From NCBI GenBank assembly GCA_005805375.1, contig SYMT01000317.1:1-44026 (forward strand): a stretch of 44,026 nt of DNA, given 5' to 3'. A program made the position numbers and the translations under genes. The DNA is from Actinomycetota bacterium. GTDB taxonomy: Bacteria; Armatimonadota; SYMT01. The notes below the pieces were generated by a model. It was not told the origin of the DNA. It made no database searches and saw only the letters and a program-made list of their open reading frames with translations. Positions within the stretch are counted from its first letter, which is position 1. Each line of letters begins with the position of its first letter. This document shows, piece by piece, positions 1 to 7,510 of the stretch.

Positions 1-289
1 TCCTTCCCCGCCGCGGTCCGCACTTGGCCCCGCAGGGTATCGTGGACCTGCTCCAGGATGCCGCCGTCGCGCCCGTTCCGGAAATAGGTCCACACCGTGC
101 CCGAGGGCGGAAAGTCCCCGGGCAGGTCGCCCCAGGAGCACCCGGCGCGCAGGAAGTAGAAAATCGCGTTGAGGACTTCGCGCCGGGAGGGGGTCCGGGG
201 GCGTCCGCCCGGCCTGGCCGGGGCAAGAGGGGCTCGAGCCGCTGCCATTGGGCTTCGGTGAGGTCGGAAGACTAGGATTTTCGTGCCAT
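1..289 (-). pseudogene. IS5-type transposase N-terminal fragment, frameshifted and cut by window edge
   Basis: Read on the minus strand from an ATG at 287-289, the product begins MARKS, meets a TAG at codon 6, and continues in the same frame as SSDLTEAQWQRLEPLLP. That is the standard opening of the IS5-family DUF4096 domain. About 10 codons later the homology moves to another frame, where RREVLNAIFYFLRAGCSW and then DFPPSGTVWTYFRN can be read up to the window edge. These are the classic IS5 helix-turn-helix residues. One stop plus one frameshift make this a decayed or programmed-frameshift copy. Some IS5 subgroups do use two overlapping frames, but the early stop argues for decay. The DDE catalytic part would lie beyond position 1. 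Confidence 0.75.
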
Positions 290-417
290 TTCACTCTTCA
301 TGTCGGCAGCCAGGCCGTCACCACCCCCCCTTTTCACACACACTCATAGCTTGAGTCATAAATCCTGACTCCGGGAATCTTTCTCGCCGCCCCTTCGTCC
401 CCTCTACCGAGGAGGCG

Positions 418-492
418 ATGCACATGGAGACGCACTGGGCCGAAGAGGAACTGCGGGGCACGAAATTGCGGGATCCACAGCGGTTACTTTAG
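418..492 (+). pseudogene. Tn5/IS4-type transposase N-terminal relic
   Basis: A GAGGAGG ribosome-binding site precedes an ATG at 418. The 24 codons before TAG encode a peptide beginning MHMETHWAEEEL and continuing RGTKLRDPQRL. The WAE-E-(F/L)-G-(A)-L-D-R pattern is that of the Tn5 transposase DNA-binding domain, which normally starts with WAE-EFGGADLGD-R. Only this N-terminal stub survives before the stop, and nothing downstream continues the homology. It is therefore read as the remnant of a second, unrelated insertion sequence next to the IS5 fragment. The match is short, so confidence is moderate. Confidence 0.5.
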
Positions 493-530
493 AGATATCC
501 TAACTCATATACGTCTTCAGGAAGTGAAAC

Positions 531-1403
531 ATGCGAACTTTTGTATTCATTGCTGGCGCGTGGACAATGGTGATCGTAGGCGCATTAGTCCTACAAGTGC
601 CGGGGCTCGCCCAGGGCAACAGTCCCGGGGCCAACGCACCAGCACCAGCGCAGAGCGGCCTGGCACAACCGCTCCAGGTGGGAACTGGGCAGGGCAACGG
701 GCCCGCGGCCACCCAGCCGAAGGACCCCGAGTCGGATAAAGACTCGCTGAAAGCGACCACCCCACCGAAGAACCCTAAGGCGGATGATCACAGCCCGCCG
801 AAAGAGGACCCTCCGCCGAAGGACCCCGGGAGGAGTGACCCACCGCGTCCCTTGGATGGCCTGGGAGTTGGGGTATTCTGTTTGCTTGTCCTCGGGATGT
901 TGATATTCCTGATGCACAAGCGAGGAGTCTACTGGGACAATTTCTCGTATCGGCTCTTTGGCCTCGTATTCATCGTCAGCGCTGGCCTATTCATGGTCGT
1001 CGTCGCCAGGAACGATGAGCGCGTGATTACGTCGGTCATAGCCCTCCTCGGAACTGCATTGGGCTATCTCCTGGGCAAGGAGAGCCCGGGATCTCCCGCC
1101 AGTCCTGGGGCTCCAGACATTTCCACCGTGACATTGAAGGAAACAAGTGTGAAAGGAGGCAAGAAGGTTGAAGGCACCGTCACGTTGACGGCAAATGCTC
1201 CGGCTGGCGGCATTGCCGTCCATTTGACAAGCAGTAATTCCGAAAGCGCCACTTTGAGCAGTCCCACCGTGACCGTCCCGTCCGGATCCCGCATTGGGAC
1301 ATTTAGGATCGACACAAGCGAAGTGAATGTTGATACGGTCATAACGATCAACGCGTCGTTCGCTGGAGCAACATCAGTCGCACAACTCATCATTACTAAG
1401 TGA
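531..1403 (+). CDS. Membrane protein with Pro-rich linker and C-terminal Ig-like domain
   Basis: This 290-residue protein is not a named family I recognise. The start at 531 is supported by AGGAAG six bases upstream. Residues 1-27 form a signal peptide or first membrane segment. Residues 28-108 are a low-complexity Pro/Lys/Asp linker with several PPK(D/E)P units. Three hydrophobic segments follow at about 111-128, 142-159 and 165-182. The C-terminal domain (about 195-290) is a beta-sandwich of a kind often seen repeated in surface proteins. Its marks are a GGKKVEGTVTLTANAPAGG core, a VTVPSGSRIGTF strand and a final AQLIITK. It is probably an envelope protein exposing one Ig-like domain. Its architecture resembles the gene at 2645, suggesting related roles. 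Confidence 0.7.
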   Translation: MRTFVFIAGAWTMVIVGALVLQVPGLAQGNSPGANAPAPAQSGLAQPLQVGTGQGNGPAATQPKDPESDKDSLKATTPPKNPKADDHSPPKEDPPPKDPGRSDPPRPLDGLGVGVFCLLVLGMLIFLMHKRGVYWDNFSYRLFGLVFIVSAGLFMVVVARNDERVITSVIALLGTALGYLLGKESPGSPASPGAPDISTVTLKETSVKGGKKVEGTVTLTANAPAGGIAVHLTSSNSESATLSSPTVTVPSGSRIGTFRIDTSEVNVDTVITINASFAGATSVAQLIITK

Positions 1404-1593
1404 AGCACTTCATTGGGTGAAGTCGTCGGATATGGGAGTTGGACGTGCTCGGACGGGCATGATTCCACCATCCCAACGTGGCCGCCTCCATCCACCGGAG
1501 ACAGCTGGTCGGTTTCGGGGCAGGCGAACGTAACCGTTCACGGGTGTTCGCTTGCAGATCCGGAATGAGAAATTGAAGAAATGAATCACCATC

Positions 1594-1623
1594 TTGACAA
1601 TGGAGAGCACCCCAGAGTAGTAT
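1594..1623 (+). promoter_or_regulatory. Sigma-70-type promoter for the gene at 1648
   Basis: A perfect TTGACA (1594-1599) is followed 18 bases later by TAGTAT (1618-1623; 4 of 6 matches to TATAAT). Transcription would begin near 1630 and give a leader of only about 18 bases before the GTG at 1648. This is the best promoter match I found in the window, and it makes the gene behind it an independent transcription unit. Confidence 0.55.
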
Positions 1624-1647
1624 GTCCCAGCTATCGCGAGGTCAGTT

Positions 1648-2325
1648 GTGGCGGAGAGTCACCTAGTTCTGGGACCCGCGATGCCGATAGGAGAGACCGT
1701 GAGCTACGCGGAGTGGGTCGCGAGCAACTTCAGTGGTTTGAGGTTGCTCGGAGCCAGTACGAGTCAATTCCGGCCGGGAGAGATCCTTAAGCACGACACA
1801 AATCAATACATTGCAAACGCCGAATTGCTGTACGAAACCTGGGTCCCGGGCCAGCCCCTACCAACTAACTTCTGGGAGGCCGTCCAGGACGAGGCATTTA
1901 TCGCGGGGCGTAGCTTCAGCGAAACGAGGGAGCAAGGGTTCAACCTGAAGATCCCTGGCCTGATCTCGATTAATCTCGGATCCGCCCGGCACCTCGAAGC
2001 CACATTTTCGGCGGAGGCGCTGCAGGCCCGCTACTTCATTGCGGCCGAACTTCCCCTGTTGATCCCGGTGTTCAGGCGCCTCCGCGCTGCCCACCCGGAG
2101 GCATATGAAAGGGAGATCGACGGCAACCTGTTGGTGCTCGAGACCAGGTATGCAAGTAAGGCTACGCTCCAGTTCAAGCGCGGTGGGAACGTGGTGGCGA
2201 AGGCAGAAGTGGAGCGATTGGGCACCATTTCTGCCGGGGGCGAGATGAAGTGGGATGAGGAACACACGCTGACCGCCACGGGTGCCGTTAACGTGCCCTT
2301 CGGCGTGGTAGTGCATCGCCTTTAG
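1648..2325 (+). CDS. Hypothetical soluble protein
   Basis: This 225-residue protein is not recognised. The GTG start at 1648 has GCGAGG five bases upstream and lies just behind a good promoter. An in-frame ATG at 1681 is the alternative start (residue 12), but it lacks a visible ribosome-binding site. There is no signal peptide and no membrane segment. Recognisable texture includes FRPGEILKHDTNQYI near residue 41, a probable helix-rich middle, and a C-terminal third (about 170-225) of alternating beta-strand patterns: TLQFKRGGNVVAKAEVERLG, then TLTATGAVNVPFGVVVHRL. The strand-rich end suggests a beta-meander, but no catalytic motif is visible. It lies between two Ig-domain membrane protein genes on the same strand and ends in its own terminator. 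Confidence 0.6.
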   Translation: MAESHLVLGPAMPIGETVSYAEWVASNFSGLRLLGASTSQFRPGEILKHDTNQYIANAELLYETWVPGQPLPTNFWEAVQDEAFIAGRSFSETREQGFNLKIPGLISINLGSARHLEATFSAEALQARYFIAAELPLLIPVFRRLRAAHPEAYEREIDGNLLVLETRYASKATLQFKRGGNVVAKAEVERLGTISAGGEMKWDEEHTLTATGAVNVPFGVVVHRL

Positions 2326-2336
2326 CCGTGTCTCGC

Positions 2337-2379
2337 TTCGATCGCCTCGTTTCTGTGATACAAGGCGATCGAAAGTTTT
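2337..2379 (+). terminator. Probable intrinsic terminator of the 1648 gene
   Basis: An 11-bp perfect inverted repeat, TTCGATCGCCT (2337-2347) and AGGCGATCGAA (2363-2373), encloses a 15-base loop. It is followed by AGTTTT (2374-2379). It starts 11 bases after the stop codon. The loop is rather large and the T-tract short, so efficiency is uncertain. Confidence 0.5.
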
Positions 2380-2380
2380 C

Positions 2381-2519
2381 CTAGCAGCCTGTCGGAGAAA
2401 TCGATTTGGAGTACGCACATCCGCAGAAGATGGGCGAGAATCGGCTGATTCGGAGCGTTTCCGCACCTCTTGAGGGTCGGAAATGACGCCCATGACCATT
2501 ACGCCCGACAGGCTGCTAG
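2381..2519. mobile_element. 139-bp MITE-like element with 15-bp terminal inverted repeats
   Basis: CTAGCAGCCTGTCGG at 2381-2395 is the exact reverse complement of 2505-2519. The 109 bases between the ends hold no gene. Short perfect terminal repeats around a small non-coding core fit a miniature inverted-repeat element moved by a transposase supplied elsewhere. The outermost four bases, CTAG, could be a palindromic target duplication instead of part of the repeat, leaving an 11-bp terminal repeat. The ends do not match the nearby IS at 3539-5147, so that IS is not the obvious partner. Family unknown. Confidence 0.55.
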
Positions 2520-2644
2520 CGAGCTAGGCCACTAGTGGTTTAGCCGCCGACCACGTGAGGATACCGGACTTGATAGTGGTGCCTGGGGTACTGCTTGGAA
2601 GAGCCTCAGCCGGACTCCTGCGATGAACGGAACAGGGAGGATAG

Positions 2645-3400
2645 ATGGACGCACTATCGACGATAACGGCACTAGTCGTGATCGTGGGATTCGCGATCCA
2701 GCAGTGTATCCAGTTGCTGGACATCCCGATTTCCGCATGGATAAAAAAAACTCTCCACGCGGGGACAATCTACGGCCGCCCTACCTGGCGGCGCCGCAGC
2801 TGTGCCCGCCCTACCTGGCGGCGCCGCAGCTGCGCCCTACCTGGCGGCGCCGCAGCTGCGCCCGCCCTACCTGGCGGCGGCATTCCCGGTGGCCTTTCAG
2901 AGGCGGACTTCAAAAAGGCAATTACCAGCGTTCTATCAGTTCTCTTAGCACTGGGCGTGGTCGTGCTCACCAAGAATAATATCTCCGTGCTGGGACAGAT
3001 CAATCATGCCTGGAAAGGCACTGTGGGCGACTGGTTGGTGACTGCACTGACGCTGGGTGCCGGGACCGAGGGCGCGAATACTTTCCTAAAGTACGTCGGC
3101 TACGTGAAGGACGCGAAAAAGCCGCCCGAACCTTCACCCGCCCCTTTGCCGATTACAGTCGTCGTGTTCCCACCGACCGCATCCGTGAAGGTAGGGACAA
3201 CCGTACAATTCCGAGCGCAGATTAGTAATACCGACAACACCCAAGGTGTTGTGTGGTCGGTGGTCCAAGGCAACGGCGGCGCCATCGAACAGAACGGTCT
3301 GTATACTGCGCCCACGACGGCCGGAACATACCACGTGGCGGTCACCATCAAAGACGACGTGTCAAAGTTCGCTCTATCGACGGTGACCGTAACGCCGTGA
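2645..3400 (+). CDS. Membrane protein with tandem-repeat segment and BIG2-like Ig domain
   Basis: This 251-residue protein starts at ATG 2645, with GGGAGG four bases upstream. Residues 5-22 form a membrane segment. Residues 45-79 are encoded by a short tandem DNA repeat (2777-2879) and read as two RPTWRRRSCA units, then LPGGAAAAPALPGG in a different repeat frame. Residues 92-109 are a second membrane segment. The stretch around 128-155 (GDWLVTALTLGAGTEGANT) is amphipathic and may be a third. After a KKPPEPSPAP linker, residues 170-251 form a bacterial Ig-like (BIG2-type) domain with the typical GLYTAPTTAGTYHVAVT signature and a final VTVTP. It is probably an envelope-anchored protein. It is flanked by the MITE-like element and the IS, in a stretch that looks acquired. 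Confidence 0.65.
   Translation: MDALSTITALVVIVGFAIQQCIQLLDIPISAWIKKTLHAGTIYGRPTWRRRSCARPTWRRRSCALPGGAAAAPALPGGGIPGGLSEADFKKAITSVLSVLLALGVVVLTKNNISVLGQINHAWKGTVGDWLVTALTLGAGTEGANTFLKYVGYVKDAKKPPEPSPAPLPITVVVFPPTASVKVGTTVQFRAQISNTDNTQGVVWSVVQGNGGAIEQNGLYTAPTTAGTYHVAVTIKDDVSKFALSTVTVTP
2777..2879 (+). repeat. Tandem repeat of 30, 26, 30 bp plus partial unit
   Basis: The unit begins CGCCCTACCTGGCGGCGCCG and ends GCAGCTG plus a CGCC/TGCC tail. Copies start at 2777, 2807, 2833 and 2863. The second copy lacks the four-base tail, so the reading frame through the repeat changes there. The unit contains palindromes GGCGCC and CAGCTG. The array lies wholly inside the gene at 2645. Confidence 0.85.
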
Positions 3401-3538
3401 CCGCTGGGCAATCGGTGCCGCGAAGAAGGTCGTCCGACCCTGAGAGCAGCGGCGCTGAACAAGGGCGCGTCCCGATGGCGCGCTTGCGGACTCCGATGGT
3501 GGTGATGAGAGGCACGACCGACTCGCGGATGCCGGTAA

Positions 3539-5147
3539 CTAGGATCGTGCGGAATCGCGGGGTTTCTGTACGGTCACCCAGATTGCGGAACCGTGTAAAA
3601 TCGGCGACTTTTCAAAAGAGGAGGGAGAAACGACATACGGTGTGGAATCTGCACTGAACAACCGCAAACCCACTGGGTACACCACATGTCTCTCCCGCCT
3701 CTCTACTCCGTTCTCCCGGGCTTCGCGCCGTTCCTCCGTGCCTTCCGTTCCGTCTTCTCCGGCCCGCAACGACGCCACTTCGTGGCCTACCTCGACGCCC
3801 TCTCGCGCCTCGACGCCCCCGCGACCGCGGTGGCCATCGCCCGTTCCCAAGCGTTCTACCGGCATCCCTGCAACGTGCGCCGTTTCGTCACCACGGCGCC
3901 CTGGTACTTGGATGACGCGGAGCGCGTGGGACACCGGACGTTGCGCCGCCATTTCCGCACCTATCCGCTTCAGGGGCACCTCCTGGGCGGGAAACAGACC
4001 GTATTTCTGATCCTGGATGACACGCAGGTCCCTAAGGCAGGCCTGGAATTGGAGGGTACGGACTTTCACTACTCTGCCACTAAGAAGCAGTTCCAGCGAG
4101 GATATCAACCGTTCTTGGCGGTATATCGGGTCGGCCGTTATACCTTTTCCTGGCGCATCACTCCTTATTTGCGCGAGAAAACGGTGTCTCAGGTGAACCA
4201 ATTACGGAGGTGGAAGGCCCGTGAGCATCCGGGTACTCGACTGCACGAGCGGTCGTTTTACAGCAAGATTGATCTGGCCTTGGAAGTGGTGCGTGACTTC
4301 ACGCCCCTGCAACGAGATCGGACCGTCTGTGTCCTGTTCGATAGTTGGTATTGTTCCCAAGAAGTGGTGCGTGCCTGTGAGAAAAAACAGTGGCTGTGGT
4401 GCAGCCGTCTGAAAAGCAATCGCAAGCTGAACTTGCTCTCGCCGCGCCTCGATACCGCGTCGGCAGAGACCAGTGAGCGCCTGGCGGTCAGCGAACTGCA
4501 AACCAGAGCCGAAGAGAGGAACGCAGAGGTCCCGCAGCGCGCGTCTTCCCGCGAGGGAAAATGGACGAGTTGTACGGTGAAGGGGTCCGAGTACCGCTAC
4601 GTCTCGTATCGGGCGCGGGTGGGTAATTTGGGAGAGGCAGTGGTGGTCCTGTGCCAGCGACGCAGTCAGGCGGGAGGCTGGTCAGCCGCCGCCATGCTGG
4701 TGAGCAATGCCGTGCACTGGACCGGGGAAGAAGTACTCATTGCCTATCTGGAGCGGAGCAGCATCGAGATATTCATTCGGGACATCAAGCAGGAAACCGG
4801 CCTTGGAGCGAGCCAGGTGGCGGATTTATCCGGCGCGGAGGCGCACTGGTGGCTGGCAACCCTCGCCGCGGGGTGGTTGACGGTAGCCCGTCACCTGGCG
4901 GATATCGGGCAGTGGGTGGACGTCAATGGGGAGCCGGTAGCGACCCTGGGAAACAGCGTTCGGTGGGCGAAGGAATGGCTCCATGGACAGGAAAAAGCAC
5001 AACTGGTGGGGTGGGTGTACCGCGCGGCGGAGAGCGGACGGAGCCGTGCGGAACTTGTTGCGGAGGTCACTCGTCCACACGCAATCAGTGTCCGCTAGGT
5101 CCGGATTCCGTTGCGTACCAAAATCCCCTGATTCCGCACGATCCTAG
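3539..5147 (+). mobile_element. Complete IS4/IS701-type insertion sequence
   Basis: The ends are inverted repeats. CTAGGATCGTGCGGAATC (3539-3556) is repeated exactly in reverse at 5130-5147, and an imperfect continuation gives about 34 bp with five mismatches (3539-3572 and 5114-5147). The element is about 1.6 kb and carries one transposase gene ending 15 bp before the right repeat. Both flanks read CCGGTAA (3532-3538 and 5148-5154). This can be a 7-bp target duplication. Alternatively, the outer CTAG is a 4-bp YTAR-type duplication as known for IS701 relatives, with CCGGTAA already present twice. The element looks intact. Confidence 0.85.
3686..5098 (+). CDS. IS4/IS701-type DDE transposase
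   Basis: This 470-residue cut-and-paste transposase belongs to the IS4 superfamily. The DDE residues are visible. The first Asp is in LILDDTQVPKAG (D111/D112), and the second is in LFDSWYCS (D219). The Glu lies in the IS4 signature Y-x2-R-x3-E-x6-K, matched exactly by Y354, R357, E361 and K368 in a segment reading YLERSSIEIFIRDIKQETG. Length and motifs are complete, with no internal stop, so the enzyme may be active. The start at 3686 (MSLPPLYSVL) fits the family. Its terminal repeats are described with the element. Confidence 0.9.
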   Translation: MSLPPLYSVLPGFAPFLRAFRSVFSGPQRRHFVAYLDALSRLDAPATAVAIARSQAFYRHPCNVRRFVTTAPWYLDDAERVGHRTLRRHFRTYPLQGHLLGGKQTVFLILDDTQVPKAGLELEGTDFHYSATKKQFQRGYQPFLAVYRVGRYTFSWRITPYLREKTVSQVNQLRRWKAREHPGTRLHERSFYSKIDLALEVVRDFTPLQRDRTVCVLFDSWYCSQEVVRACEKKQWLWCSRLKSNRKLNLLSPRLDTASAETSERLAVSELQTRAEERNAEVPQRASSREGKWTSCTVKGSEYRYVSYRARVGNLGEAVVVLCQRRSQAGGWSAAAMLVSNAVHWTGEEVLIAYLERSSIEIFIRDIKQETGLGASQVADLSGAEAHWWLATLAAGWLTVARHLADIGQWVDVNGEPVATLGNSVRWAKEWLHGQEKAQLVGWVYRAAESGRSRAELVAEVTRPHAISVR

Positions 5148-5171
5148 CCGGTAAGATGCCGGCGTTCCCGG
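5148..5171 (+). repeat. GCCGGC hairpin repeat, disrupted by the IS
   Basis: CCGGTAAGATGCCGGC followed by GTTCCCGG is one copy of the dispersed hairpin repeat found several times between 10.8 and 14.5 kb. The matching GATGCCGGTAA lies just left of the IS (3528-3538). Removing the IS and one CCGGTAA restores a continuous repeat. Confidence 0.75.
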
Positions 5172-5258
5172 TCCAACCAGCCACACAACCCTCAAGCGCG
5201 CCTTCCGCCGGCGTCAGAAACGGGCAACCGTCACCGCACACGCTCGGCCGCCCGGTGT

Positions 5259-6047
5259 CTACTGGGCTGTCCAGCCGCCGTCGAGGGTGAGGGCGGTGCC
5301 GGTCATGCCGGCGGCGGCGTCCGAGCACAGGTAGAGGGCGGACTGGGCCACTTCCTCCGGCTCCAGCAGGCGGCCGAGGGGACAGTTGGGCAGGACGATG
5401 CGGGCGATCACTTCCGACTCGGGGATGCCGTGCCGGGCGGCGAGCAGCGGAATCTGGTTTTCGATGAGCGGGGTGCGCACGTAGGCGGGGCAAATGGCGT
5501 TGACGGTGACGCCGGTGCCGGCCGTTTCGAGGGCGACGGTCTTGGTGAGGCCGAGCACGCCGAACTTGGCGGCGCAGTAGGCGGACTTGAAGCGGGACGC
5601 CACCAGGGAGTGAATGGATCCCAGGTTGATGATGCGGCCCCAGCCGTGCTCGAGCATGCCGGGGAGCGCGTAGCGGATCGTGAGGAACGAACCGGTCAGC
5701 ATCACCCCGATGAGCTGGTCCCAGCGGTCCTCGTCGAAATCCTGGACGGGGGACACATGCTGGAGCCCGGCGTTGTTCACCAGGATGTCCAGACGACCCA
5801 GCGCCGCGTGGCCGGCTTCCACCCACTGGCGGGCGACCGCGCGTTCGCGGACATCGCCGTGGAGTGCCAGGACCGGCGCGGTCGTCTGGGAGCGCAGGAG
5901 ATCAGCAGTTTCTGCGGCACGTTCGGGGATCAGATCAGCGACGGCGACGGCGGCCCCCGCCCCGGCCAGGGCGACGGCGATGGCGCGGCCGATGCCGCTG
6001 CCTGCTCCGGTGACCAGCGCGGCGCGTGTTTGCAGGGATGAACTCAT
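5259..6047 (-). CDS. SDR oxidoreductase, probable D-3-hydroxybutyrate dehydrogenase
   Basis: This 262-residue classical short-chain dehydrogenase starts at ATG 6047 (MSSSLQTRAALVTGAGSGIG). The NAD-binding TGAGSGIG and NNAG motifs are present. So is the catalytic set, with Ser in LGSIHSLV and Tyr/Lys in SAYCAAKFG. Beyond generic SDR features it matches 3-hydroxybutyrate dehydrogenases closely: NNAGLQHVSPVQDF, GWGRIINLGS, TKTVALETAGTGVTVNAICP, ENQIP, and the final DGGWTAQ. These enzymes interconvert 3-hydroxybutyrate and acetoacetate with NAD in the cytoplasm. The gene starts 7 bp after the DUF1501 gene, so it is probably co-transcribed with an exported-protein pair, an unexpected partner. A related SDR with another substrate remains possible. 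Confidence 0.82.
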   Translation of the reverse strand: MSSSLQTRAALVTGAGSGIGRAIAVALAGAGAAVAVADLIPERAAETADLLRSQTTAPVLALHGDVRERAVARQWVEAGHAALGRLDILVNNAGLQHVSPVQDFDEDRWDQLIGVMLTGSFLTIRYALPGMLEHGWGRIINLGSIHSLVASRFKSAYCAAKFGVLGLTKTVALETAGTGVTVNAICPAYVRTPLIENQIPLLAARHGIPESEVIARIVLPNCPLGRLLEPEEVAQSALYLCSDAAAGMTGTALTLDGGWTAQ

Positions 6048-6054
6048 GCTTCGC

Positions 6055-7500
6055 TCAGTTCGTACCGGTGATGCGGGCCACGACACGGCCGCCGACGTCG
6101 GTGAGGCGGAATTCGCGACCCTGGAATTTGTAAGTGAGACGGCGATGGTCCACGCCGAACAGGTGTAGGATGGTGGCGTGGAAGTCGTTGATGTGCACGG
6201 GGTCCTGCGCCGGGAGCCAGCCGAGCTCGTCCGTGGCGCCGATGACCTGCCCTCCGCGCGTGCCGCCACCCGCCATCCAGACGGAATAGGCGTGCGGGTG
6301 GTGGTCCCGTCCCGCCTTGTCGTCCAGCGCGCCCTGGCAGAGGGGCGTGCGCCCGAACTCGGCTGCCCACACCACCAGTGTCTCGTCGAGCATCCCGCGC
6401 TGCTTGAGGTCCTGCAGCAGCGCCGCGACCGGTTGATCCACCACGCGGCAATTGGCGGCCAGCGCCTTGTTCAGGTTGCCATGCTGATCCCAGCCGCCCA
6501 TGTAGAGGTTCACGAACCGCACTCCTCGCTCCACCAGACGCCGGGCCAGCAGGCAGTTCGTAGCGAAGGAGCGCTGTACCGGCTCCGGACGGTCCACTCC
6601 GTAGGCACTGCGAGTGGCGGCGGATTCGGAGGACAGATCCGTGAGTTCGGGCGCGGCGGTCTGCATCCGGAAAGCCGTTTCGTAAGCGGCGATGCGGCTC
6701 TCAATCTCCGGGTCCGCGACCTGACGGGCGCGGTAACCGTTGAGCTCGGCCAGCCCGTCCAGCGTGCGCCGCTGCGCCGCCGCCGTCACCCCCGGCGGGG
6801 AATGCAGATTCAGGACCGGCTCTCCCTGGCTGCGGAACAGCACCCCCTGATGGCTGGGCGGCAGAAATCCGTTGGTCCACAGCGACGTGGCGCCCTGCGT
6901 CGTCTCACCGGACCAGAGGACGACGTAGCCGGGCAGGTTGCGCGACACGCTCCCCAGTCCATAGTTTAACCAGGCGCCGAGGCTGGGACGGCCGAAGCGG
7001 TCGAAGCCGGTGTTCATCACGAGCTGCGCCGGGTGGTGGTTGAACGCATCCGTATGCAGGCTCCGGATGAGGGCGATGTCGTCGCTGCAGGCGCCGATCT
7101 GTGGGAGCAACTCGGAGAACTCGGTGCCGCACCGGCCGTGGCGTACGAAGGTGCGGGGGCTGCCCATCAGCACGGCGTCCTTGTTGATGAAGGCGAACCG
7201 TGCCGTGCGGGTGAGGGAGTCGGGCAGCCGCTCCCCGGCCCGGTCCCGGAGCGCCGGCTTGGGGTCAAACAAGTCGAGCTGACTCGGCGCGCCTGCCAGG
7301 AAGAGGAAGATGCAGTTTTTCGCCCGCGCCACCCGATCCGTCGGCGCGCGCTCCCCCCTGTGCTCAGCCGCCAGTGCGCCGTCTTCCTGGAGCAGCGTGG
7401 CCAGGGCCAGGCTCCCGATGCCGCTTCCCGCATTCAGCAGGAAGTCGCGCCGCGAGCGCAGGATTCGGTCCGAAACGCCCTCGGTTTGGGTTGGGTTCAT
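6055..7500 (-). CDS. Tat-exported DUF1501 family protein
   Basis: This 481-residue protein carries a twin-arginine signal (SRRDFLLNAGSGIGSLALA, from residue 16), so it should be exported folded. The rest is a full-length DUF1501 domain. This family has an alkaline-phosphatase/sulfatase-like fold and is abundant in Planctomycetota, Verrucomicrobiota and related bacteria. Typical stretches are LFLAGAPSQLDLFDPKP, LIRSLHTDAFNHHPAQ, FVNLYMGGWDQHGN and VVWAAEFGRTPLCQG, followed by GRDHHPHAYSVWMAGGG. The substrate is unknown. As in most genomes carrying it, it lies directly downstream (10 bp) of a DUF1549/DUF1553 protein, with which it probably works outside the cytoplasm. Confidence 0.88.
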   Translation of the reverse strand: MNPTQTEGVSDRILRSRRDFLLNAGSGIGSLALATLLQEDGALAAEHRGERAPTDRVARAKNCIFLFLAGAPSQLDLFDPKPALRDRAGERLPDSLTRTARFAFINKDAVLMGSPRTFVRHGRCGTEFSELLPQIGACSDDIALIRSLHTDAFNHHPAQLVMNTGFDRFGRPSLGAWLNYGLGSVSRNLPGYVVLWSGETTQGATSLWTNGFLPPSHQGVLFRSQGEPVLNLHSPPGVTAAAQRRTLDGLAELNGYRARQVADPEIESRIAAYETAFRMQTAAPELTDLSSESAATRSAYGVDRPEPVQRSFATNCLLARRLVERGVRFVNLYMGGWDQHGNLNKALAANCRVVDQPVAALLQDLKQRGMLDETLVVWAAEFGRTPLCQGALDDKAGRDHHPHAYSVWMAGGGTRGGQVIGATDELGWLPAQDPVHINDFHATILHLFGVDHRRLTYKFQGREFRLTDVGGRVVARITGTN

Positions 7501-7510
7501 GGTGCGTTTC

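Noticed and set aside
1648-2325. Possible bacterial gasdermin or other pore-forming effector
   Set aside because: Length and strand-rich C-terminus are only loosely compatible, no protease gene adjoins it, and no diagnostic motif is visible. Structure prediction would decide.
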